Positions 16,549-25,200 of a stretch of 64,000 nucleotides of DNA are shown piece after piece (the stretch's first letter is position 1; every line of letters starts with the position of its first letter). Source of the DNA: Fluviicola sp. (lineage in GTDB: Bacteria > Bacteroidota > Bacteroidia > Flavobacteriales_D > Crocinitomicaceae); contig NVXV01000004.1 of the NCBI GenBank assembly GCA_002734085.1, positions 76,122-140,121 of the forward strand, written 5' to 3'. The translations under genes were made by a program, and so were the position numbers. The notes beneath the pieces were generated by a model. The model had not been told where the DNA came from. It saw only the letters and a program-made list of their open reading frames with translations, and did not search any database.

Positions 16549-19500
16549 TTAAATAGTCAGCTCATTTTCAGTTAAATTTAAGAGGCCTGAAGAGTTTTCT
16601 ACTTGCACTCTAAACCTTTTATAAATAGTATTTCCATCTTCATCTTGCTTGACAATACTCCCATCCTGAAGGTCTGTATCTACTAAGTCCACAGAAATAG
16701 TTGGGTCGTTTGATTTTATTTGATAGATCTTTTGCCAATTACCTGAACTTGTCATTACGTATAAATAATATGTTCCATTGTAGCATGTTGGTTGCCAAGA
16801 TAACGCTACATTGTTTAATGTTATTGGTGTTGAAGTTGTAGGAGGATCTGATGTGAATGATAATACTGGTGCTTCAGGATTAACATTATCAACCACGTTG
16901 GTTAATACTACATTTGACGGTTTTGAAGGAACTAATTCATCCTGATTATCTTCATTTTTAATAAGACGTTGTGCTACAATTCTGTAGAACAAAGGATCGC
17001 CAAATAAAGGGAAAGGATCATTTTCAAAATCGTCTAATACTGTTTCTCCTATCTCAACAGATTTCACCAAATTCATAGTTCGAATTGACAAAGAATCAGA
17101 TGGGTTTGAAGTTCTGTAAACATCTATCTTTTTAATCCCTTCTGATTTTATATAGTCATTTACTTCAAAATTAACAGCAGGTGGTGTCTCTAACAACTCA
17201 TTTGCAAGCTGCGTTGTGACTTTTTTAATTGCAGGTTCTTCAGCAGGAGATGCATTGACAAGTTTTATCGGACCAGAAACCGGACTTCTTCCACTTACTT
17301 TTAATTGATTGGTTAATTCTACTCCATAATAAAAGTAGAAGTTTTTTGCAGCTCCATCCAATGAGTAGTCTGTAAATCTCACATACACATCTCCAGCATC
17401 ATCGTATTTTGATGCCATTGGCACGGGATCAAAACCTGAGCCCGGATCTGTAGGATCTAAAAATTGTCCTTGTTGATCTCTAATTTTTGGCTTTGTTCCT
17501 CTTGTCTGTTTGCCTTCTTGAATGTATTGATATAATACCGGCTGTTCTGTTAAAGGTAAGAAAGCACCATCAATAGCTTGTTTTACAATTTCTGTCGTTT
17601 GTGCATCCTGACCGGGAGGTGGAGGATTACTTCCTGCAAAAGGAAATACCGGAGTAGCCGTTATATCTGCTTGTGGAATTGCATATTTGTCATTGTTAGG
17701 AATTGGAAACCTGAAACCACCTGGTGTATGTTCTTTAAACTGACCAGTACTCGTGTCTAAATTGACATTAACTAAATCATTCCAACGATCTGTAAAGAAA
17801 TCTGCATCGGGGCTTTGTAGGTTTTCTAATTCATTGAGGATTTGGGCTACTTTATCAGGTGTATACAGTTGATCTAATATTTTTCTCTCGTTCGCACGAT
17901 AAAATACTAACATGTGTGGTTGACGACCTCCTGTTGTATTTACTTCTACATCAAAAGTATATGTTGATTTTCCATAAAAGTCAGGTCTTGTAGCAAAAGT
18001 AGGACCTGTAGGAACGCCCGGTGGGAGTGGTTCTAATATTTCCTGTGCCAATAAAATGACAGGAGTTGTAATTCGAGAACTAATTATAGGAGATTCTTTG
18101 ATGTCTTTTGCTCGAATCCCCATAAATGTTTGTCTTGTTCCTTCTCCCAAACCAGGTAAGATTGTACCTTCTTCGAAATTGTTTGAACCAGTTGTGTCAG
18201 CTGTTAAATATGTTCTGTATGAAGGGTGGAAGTTTACGTTAATTGTACCCGAAGTTTGAATTGGTACATATTCATTCGTTGGTGTATAATCCGGATAATT
18301 GGGATCAGCGGGGTCATTAGCTACCACTTCAACTAAACTATCATAAACTGTCAATTTCAGAGTACTACCTGAATTATCTATTTCCCATACTTCGAGTGAC
18401 TTCATTTGAGGGTCTGTACGATTTGGGTCTAATGGTGTGGGTAAAAATGAGGCGTCTTCTAATATCCGAACCATACCTCTATACCAATCTATTGATTCTT
18501 TAACATGATCTTCTAATTGGTAGTTTGTGAACTCTATCTCATAAACACCAGTTCTAGAGTTTGGGATTGCTGTACCCGTGTCATCAACGTCTTCTTTCTC
18601 TATAATAGTAGCTTCCTCAAATATACCACCAACAATGACCTTTTCAGGGTTCCCATTAGTATTAATCACTTCTTCACGATAAGGAGGAATGATTTCATCT
18701 GAGAGATCGCCGTTTATTGTTATGGTATTATTGTTTGCATCAAGTGATGCTATGGAAACTGTTTTATTAAAAGATAAATAAAAGGGATGACCTACCGCTG
18801 TAAACGGTTCATTAACTTCTATTACCGTCTCTGAACCACTTAATGTTAAATTGATTACTGTATAACTATTATCAATAGTGTTAGATGCCGTTATTAAAAC
18901 TACTTCTCCAACTGCCAATTCACTAGTTACATCACCTTGAACAGTAAATGTTTTATTTACATCATCATTACTTACTACTTTTACTTTTTTAGAAAAAAGT
19001 ATTTCTCCGGGATTTGTTATTGTATCATCTGCTATTTCTTCAATTAATGAAATAATCGTGTCACTTCCCTGTACATCTAAAGTATCAATTGTGTATGTAC
19101 CATCATTTTGAGGATTGTCGGAGAATTGAATGTTTAAGTTAATTACTTTAAAAAAGTGTTCTAAATATACTTTTTCAACCAATGTAGCATCCCAATTTGA
19201 AGGCTCAGAAAGGTTTTCAATTACTAAGAACATATCTCCAGTTTCAGGGCTGACAAAACTTTCCGTTACTGTGAAGTTATTATCTTGATTAAAGTCGACG
19301 GCTTCTGTTTCTCTGATCTGTTCAAGAATAAATGTTGGATTATCTCCACTACCGGAAGACGAAACACTTTCAACTAAAAATGTTTGTTGACCAGATACAA
19401 ATGAGCTCCCTACAAATCGTCCTATTTCAGAAGGGGCGATATTTGGTTGTACCAATTGAGCAGGGCTAGAACTATTAATATTGTAGGACTCTGTTGTAAC

Positions 19501-22230
19501 CTGAACTCTGTTGTTTGGCAATTGATTAACATTAACCACTTTCCCTTTAGCTGCCATTGGTGGACCTGCTCTAAAAAACAGTTCTGCATAATCCGCTACT
19601 TGGTATGCTTTGTTATGGTTGTAATTCCAATCAAAGGTTGCTCGAACTAATGTTTTGTCAGTTGTTGTTAAAGCATTTAATTTATCTTGTTCGTGCTGTG
19701 CTGTAAATATTAAAGGTACTTCTTCCTGAATTAATTGCACCGCAAAATTGAAAGGCGGAAGTATGGAATTTCTTTTTTTGAACTTCGTAAAATCTGTTTG
19801 CTGAATATTACTTATTTCTGAAGCTCTTGAGAACCAATTTATACTGTAAAGTGCATAATCGTGAATTCCTTCTTCTGTTTCCTGGTGGTTAAACACCAAC
19901 TCAGCACCATTATTTGGTACAAAAATAGTTTCGGGTGTACCTGCATGGTCTGAAAACTCAGAATCATGATTTATTTCAGGGCTTCTAAATACAGATTCAC
20001 TGTCTAACTTATATTCAATTCCAAAACCAATTGTATGGCTTTCATCACAAATGCAAAATTCAATTCTTGAAAAGAAAAAATCTTCAAAGCTATTTTCATA
20101 CAGAAAACGATTTCGTTTAAGATTTATAAACCTTTCATCAGCATAAGGTGTGTAACCATCATCATCTGTTAACTGAGTGGGATTACCTGTGGCATTATTA
20201 ATGAACAATCCGTAAGAAATTTGTTTTAATTCCGGCGCAGGTGGTAAACGAAAATCGTTAAATGAAGTAGGTAAACTCATATAAAGATGAGTAGCTGTTT
20301 CTCGCGGAATGATTCCTTCAATATCGACTTGAGTAATGTACTCCATTACGTAAATGCAATCTCTGCGCCTGAATTGACCTGCTATATTTGAACTATTGAG
20401 GATGGCATTTATTACATTATTTGGTAAAGGTGGTTGCCGATTTAAGAGCGTATCTTCTACGATCGGTGATAAAGGGGTGTTTTCTAAGAAGATTTTTCTA
20501 ATGATTCCTGCTGGAAGTGGTGTACTTCTAGTTAAGAGAGCAATTAATACTTCATCAGTTAAAGGACTATTGTCTTCCATTATGGACTTGATGATACCAG
20601 CAGGTAAAGGAACACTACGATTCGCTATTGCAAGTAAGACTTCATCAGATAAAGGATAACTTTCTTCTACTATATTTTTTATTTTGCCTGCGGGTAAAGG
20701 TGGATTTCTATTAATTGCCGCTAAAAGCACTTGATCTGATAATGGACTGTTTGCTATTAACACATCCTCTATAATACCTGATGATAGCGGTGGGTTTCGA
20801 TTGATTGCAGCTAACAACACTTCATCATTCAAATCTGGGGTAGCATTCAATATATCTTTTAAATGACCTCCACTTAATGGAGTTGACCTGTTCACAGCAG
20901 ATATTAATACAGGTTCTGAATTTGGAGCTTTATCAACCAAATAATCTCTTACTTGAGAAGAAGAATTGCCTGGAGTGTTGATAAAATCAATTAATACTTG
21001 TGCATCAAGACCACTATCAAGGATTCCCGGTGCACGACCTCTAGATTTGTCAATATGGCCAAGGCCTAACATTCGGGCAACATGAAAATCTAATGAAACC
21101 AATTTTAACATGTCTAAATAACTGATTTCAGATGAAGCAGTGTTTCCCGGTGTATCTGAAGGTAAATAACCAATTGCCTGATTATCTGTTTTACTTAAAT
21201 CCAAGTAGGTTTCTACTGCTTGTTTTAATCCTTCAGGATCTTCCCATTTGTCTTTATAATTTTGAACTTTGACTGTAAATTCTTTTGTTCCCGAATCTAT
21301 ATCATTATACTTTGGCCATCTTTTGTCTATAAGGTATTTTGTAATGTCTTCCAGTCTTTTATAGACTAAATCATTATTATCTGACTCACCATCGTCTAAA
21401 CTAAAATCACCTACATGTACAAAATTGCCGTTGTTATCTCCTTCACCATTTTCACCAATAATGTGATCTTGATAAGTGGAAAAAGTCAATTTTTGAGGGA
21501 AAAAGTTTGAATAACTAAACCTGAAAAACTCTATGTTCTCACACAAAAATGTTCTGCTTGCTAGTGGGTCTAATCGGGCAATTCTTTTTCTACATGAGAT
21601 AAAATATTTATCCTCAGCATCCTGAGCGTCAAAATTGTCGTGAATTAAAGAAATTGCTTCAACTTTAAATTCTCCAAAAGGTTCGTTGTCAGCATCTGAA
21701 ACACCTAACTCAAATACTCCCTTGAACTTTAATTTTGAAGAAGTTCCTGCTTCGATTATACCTGTGTAGGCTTTTAAGAAATCTAAAGGATCACTATTTG
21801 GATCAACTGTACTTCTGATTGTATCATATTCATCAATGTCCATAAATCTCACAAACACATCTGTAGTGTTATTTGAATCAAATGACACAGGGATAAAATT
21901 ATCGTAATGCCAGATTCTATCATTTCCTGTTTCGGTGAGGCTATCAGGTGAATTTGAAAAATCTACTTCAACACTGAATTCTTTATTATAAGGAACTCGA
22001 TATATTCTTACAAAATCGTTGTCTTTATTAAATCCTTGAGTACTCGGATAGTTTCCATTACTTCCAGAAAGATTTCCTTTTGGAAGGTGTTCATTTCCGA
22101 GCTGTCTTAAAAAATCCCATCTTAAATGAATACCTCGTGCGCTACCATCTTTTCCTGACGAACCCGCAGCTTGAAGATAAGTGTATGGAGACTGAAATAA
22201 CGGATTTATTAAGTTTATTTTTTGAGACAT
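16549..22230 (-). CDS. Giant 1893-aa beta-rich protein with 30-residue repeats
   Basis: I do not recognise this protein. There is no signal peptide; it opens MSQKINLINPLF. Residues 30-430 are mixed, with an IHLRWDF segment near 34-40. Six tandem helical repeats of 30 residues cover about 440-614. Residues 1020-1240 hold beta modules of the TVxGDxxxxxxxGExV...NDGTYTVI type, a pattern also present in the 2794-aa subtilase. The last 110 or so residues read as a fibronectin-III-like domain (EAPVLSFTSDPP to the end). It lies 21 bp after the DUF6603-like giant and 15 bp before the lipoprotein, so these are probably co-expressed. A structural or target-binding role is plausible, but no function is claimed. 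Confidence 0.75.
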   Translation of the reverse strand: MSQKINLINPLFQSPYTYLQAAGSSGKDGSARGIHLRWDFLRQLGNEHLPKGNLSGSNGNYPSTQGFNKDNDFVRIYRVPYNKEFSVEVDFSNSPDSLTETGNDRIWHYDNFIPVSFDSNNTTDVFVRFMDIDEYDTIRSTVDPNSDPLDFLKAYTGIIEAGTSSKLKFKGVFELGVSDADNEPFGEFKVEAISLIHDNFDAQDAEDKYFISCRKRIARLDPLASRTFLCENIEFFRFSYSNFFPQKLTFSTYQDHIIGENGEGDNNGNFVHVGDFSLDDGESDNNDLVYKRLEDITKYLIDKRWPKYNDIDSGTKEFTVKVQNYKDKWEDPEGLKQAVETYLDLSKTDNQAIGYLPSDTPGNTASSEISYLDMLKLVSLDFHVARMLGLGHIDKSRGRAPGILDSGLDAQVLIDFINTPGNSSSQVRDYLVDKAPNSEPVLISAVNRSTPLSGGHLKDILNATPDLNDEVLLAAINRNPPLSSGIIEDVLIANSPLSDQVLLAAINRNPPLPAGKIKNIVEESYPLSDEVLLAIANRSVPLPAGIIKSIMEDNSPLTDEVLIALLTRSTPLPAGIIRKIFLENTPLSPIVEDTLLNRQPPLPNNVINAILNSSNIAGQFRRRDCIYVMEYITQVDIEGIIPRETATHLYMSLPTSFNDFRLPPAPELKQISYGLFINNATGNPTQLTDDDGYTPYADERFINLKRNRFLYENSFEDFFFSRIEFCICDESHTIGFGIEYKLDSESVFRSPEINHDSEFSDHAGTPETIFVPNNGAELVFNHQETEEGIHDYALYSINWFSRASEISNIQQTDFTKFKKRNSILPPFNFAVQLIQEEVPLIFTAQHEQDKLNALTTTDKTLVRATFDWNYNHNKAYQVADYAELFFRAGPPMAAKGKVVNVNQLPNNRVQVTTESYNINSSSPAQLVQPNIAPSEIGRFVGSSFVSGQQTFLVESVSSSGSGDNPTFILEQIRETEAVDFNQDNNFTVTESFVSPETGDMFLVIENLSEPSNWDATLVEKVYLEHFFKVINLNIQFSDNPQNDGTYTIDTLDVQGSDTIISLIEEIADDTITNPGEILFSKKVKVVSNDDVNKTFTVQGDVTSELAVGEVVLITASNTIDNSYTVINLTLSGSETVIEVNEPFTAVGHPFYLSFNKTVSIASLDANNNTITINGDLSDEIIPPYREEVINTNGNPEKVIVGGIFEEATIIEKEDVDDTGTAIPNSRTGVYEIEFTNYQLEDHVKESIDWYRGMVRILEDASFLPTPLDPNRTDPQMKSLEVWEIDNSGSTLKLTVYDSLVEVVANDPADPNYPDYTPTNEYVPIQTSGTINVNFHPSYRTYLTADTTGSNNFEEGTILPGLGEGTRQTFMGIRAKDIKESPIISSRITTPVILLAQEILEPLPPGVPTGPTFATRPDFYGKSTYTFDVEVNTTGGRQPHMLVFYRANERKILDQLYTPDKVAQILNELENLQSPDADFFTDRWNDLVNVNLDTSTGQFKEHTPGGFRFPIPNNDKYAIPQADITATPVFPFAGSNPPPPGQDAQTTEIVKQAIDGAFLPLTEQPVLYQYIQEGKQTRGTKPKIRDQQGQFLDPTDPGSGFDPVPMASKYDDAGDVYVRFTDYSLDGAAKNFYFYYGVELTNQLKVSGRSPVSGPIKLVNASPAEEPAIKKVTTQLANELLETPPAVNFEVNDYIKSEGIKKIDVYRTSNPSDSLSIRTMNLVKSVEIGETVLDDFENDPFPLFGDPLFYRIVAQRLIKNEDNQDELVPSKPSNVVLTNVVDNVNPEAPVLSFTSDPPTTSTPITLNNVALSWQPTCYNGTYYLYVMTSSGNWQKIYQIKSNDPTISVDLVDTDLQDGSIVKQDEDGNTIYKRFRVQVENSSGLLNLTENELTI
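20389..20913 (-). repeat. Six in-frame 90-bp tandem repeats (30-aa units)
   Basis: The encoded units follow a pattern like EVLLAAINRNPPL(S/P)xGIIxxVxxxNSPLSD. Six copies, the last incomplete, span about residues 440-614 of the 1893-aa protein. Each unit looks like two short helices joined by the NR(N/S)xPL turn. The copies have diverged at many positions, so this is an established protein repeat and not a recent DNA expansion. Confidence 0.85.
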
Positions 22231-22251
22231 AATATCTGATTTTCTTCTTTA

Positions 22252-25200
22252 TTAATTTATTTCAATAGATACGTTCACTGTTACCAATGATGTGTATTGG
22301 GCTCCATCCCATTGTTTGTAATCGAATACGAATTCATAGATGCCCGTTGTAATGTTCATCGTTCCATTCGAAAGGAATACATTCTTATAATCTTTTGAAA
22401 AGATTTTCTTATCCAATGTGTTTCCTCCCAAAGTAGCTTCAATCGTATCTAATATTTCAGCATTAGGGATTTTAGGATCATTAAATGGTTCAGGATTTCT
22501 GATTAAGACACCTAAAACATCGCCTGAATCATTTTTTATGACGTTAAACTCTGTTGTAACCGCTGGGTGAAGTGCTCCTGTTTTTAATACTCCGTCTAAG
22601 AGACGATCATAAGAATCAGCAAACTCCTGAACTAACGGATCGTTTTCATCTAATGTACCTGATAGAATTTCACTAGCAGTTGTTATCATTGCCGGAGTAA
22701 CATTATCAATTTCTACATCAAAAATTGCAGACTTTGTAATGATTGAATTGTCATCCGGGTCCGTTTCCAAAATATAACTATTGATCTGCTCTTCAAATGT
22801 TCCATATCTTGATGTCTGAAATACATGGCGATGTACTTCTTCTAAATCTGTATTGCTATCAATCGTGTATTTGGCATTATAAATAGCGGTATATAATTTT
22901 AATGGTTTTAGTTCATCAATCGCTACTTCTGAATTCATACCCATAGGTGAAAGTGGAGTGGTATTAACACATGCCTCACCATTTTCGGCTAAATTATTTA
23001 ACGTATTTACATCCAAAGCAAAACTTGGAAGGTTGTTTGCCAACCATGCTACACTTATGGCTTGGAATGGTGGTTGAGAAGTATCTGGAGCAGGGTCAAG
23101 GATTAATGATTCCAACTCAATTTCTACTTCTGTGTTATTCAAATATTCATCCCAATTGCGATAAAACTCATAGACATAGTTTTTAATGTAGAATAAAGAT
23201 AGCTTCGGATTTATATAAAACAGCGGTTTTGCTTTAATCAACGCTCCATCTGCATTGGGATATGACTTTTCATAATCAATGTAATGCTGTAAGTTGGCAA
23301 GCTTAAATTCTGCTTCCCTGTCTTTACTTTCCAGATCATCATATCTACTATTACCCTGATGAAAATGACCAATTGGTCCTTTCGTTTTGAATCCAAATAT
23401 GTGTTTTCTTAAATAATTAGTAAGTGAATTACTTGGTGTATTTTCAAACAATTTATTTTCTACCTCTATTTCAATAGCGTAATAGGTATTCGGTCTCCAT
23501 ACAGGTTGAATCATTTTATTAAACCCTTCTGTGTATGCATCAGAATCATCTTGCACATCATTTGTATCGGGTAAATTATCATTGTTCACAGCATCATCTA
23601 ACGAAAGGAAACAGAATTGATAGATGAATGTGGTACAATCATCAAAACATTCGATAATTGGATAACAACTCTTACCAGTTAGTGTAATTGTTGAGCCATC
23701 TGAGAGGTTTGCATCGATTTCAAATTCAAAATTTTGACCTAAAGACGTGTTATAGGGTCTTAAGTTTGTAAATCCAATAATGGAGTTCCAATTTATAGGT
23801 GGATTATCTGATTGTAATGAGATAAAACATTGAAATCCAAAATTATCTTTTATGGATAAAATTAATTGATCTTCAGTTATTGTATCTACTGTTGATTGTA
23901 GAACCAGTCTTTTTTGAATAACATCAGGGTATAAAGATGTATTCTGAAAAACACCATCATATAAATCATTGTGAGTTGGATATAAGTTGATGTTGGCTGT
24001 ATGATGTTTATTTATCGCTAATTGATCCAAGAAGTTTTCTAAATCTTTAGCTTGTTTTGTGATATCTGCATTGCAAACAAATGGAGTATCATCTTCTGGT
24101 GTTTCACATTCACAAGCTTCTACAATTACTTTATCAATGGGTTTGTTTATGTCATCATAAATAACAGGATTACTTAAATCTAATGATGCTACTGTTTTGG
24201 TTTCGACTAATTCATAAGCGAACTGTGGCATATTTGTAGGTGCCAAATCAGGGAGCGTTACTCTCTCATAAAAATGAATTTTTACGTTTGGAGCAATGGT
24301 TTTGATTTTAAATGTAATGCAGGTCATGGGTTCATTAAATACCATTTCCAATTCGTCATTATCTCTTAGCGCCAAAGCATTGATAAAATCATCGTGGGGA
24401 TAAAAGACAATATTAGCATCATTGCCATTGATTTTGAATAAAAACTGCTGATAAAATATGATTTGATCTGCAGGAATATTTAAAACAATATCGCCAGGTT
24501 GAGCTCCTTTTCCTAAATCAGTAAAATCAATACACGTTTTCTCAACAGGATCCGGTGGACAGTATATTGTTTCTGTTGTTATTCCCAAACCTTCTACAAC
24601 AATATCTCCAGGTTGACCTGAACCTTGAGATAAAAAGCTTAATGGGCTTTGCGCCAAAACTCTTAATTTGTTGTGTAGCCCAGGTGTTTGATATTGCCAA
24701 AACCCTTTTTTAAGTGTAGCAGGATCGGCTGTAATAAAGGGAGCTAAAAACAACTGTGTTGCTGCATCATAAATATCGTAGGGCACCCATGAGTTTGCAT
24801 TATCGTCCCACGCATGTATTTTAATATTGTGCAGGTGATATTCATGGCGCACTCTTGAACTTTTTGCTTTTTGGGGAGAAACATAATCTACATATTTTGA
24901 TGTTTGTGTGTTTCCACCAAATTCACTTTTCACATTCGCTGAAGGTTTAACACCTTTTAAAAATTCAAAATCTAAAAAGCTATCCATTGGAATAACATAG
25001 TTGTCCATGGATGATTTATTGATACTTGAAAGTGCAGATGATGAGGTGAATAAATCAAACGTTTCTCTTGATAACATATTGACAGCTTTCCCTGCAAACG
25101 GACGATCCATTATTTCATTTTCACTTTGATCTAGTGAATTGTCTTTTACCCACGAGAATTCAAACTTAGCGCAACGTTCTTTTTTGAGTACTTCGACACA

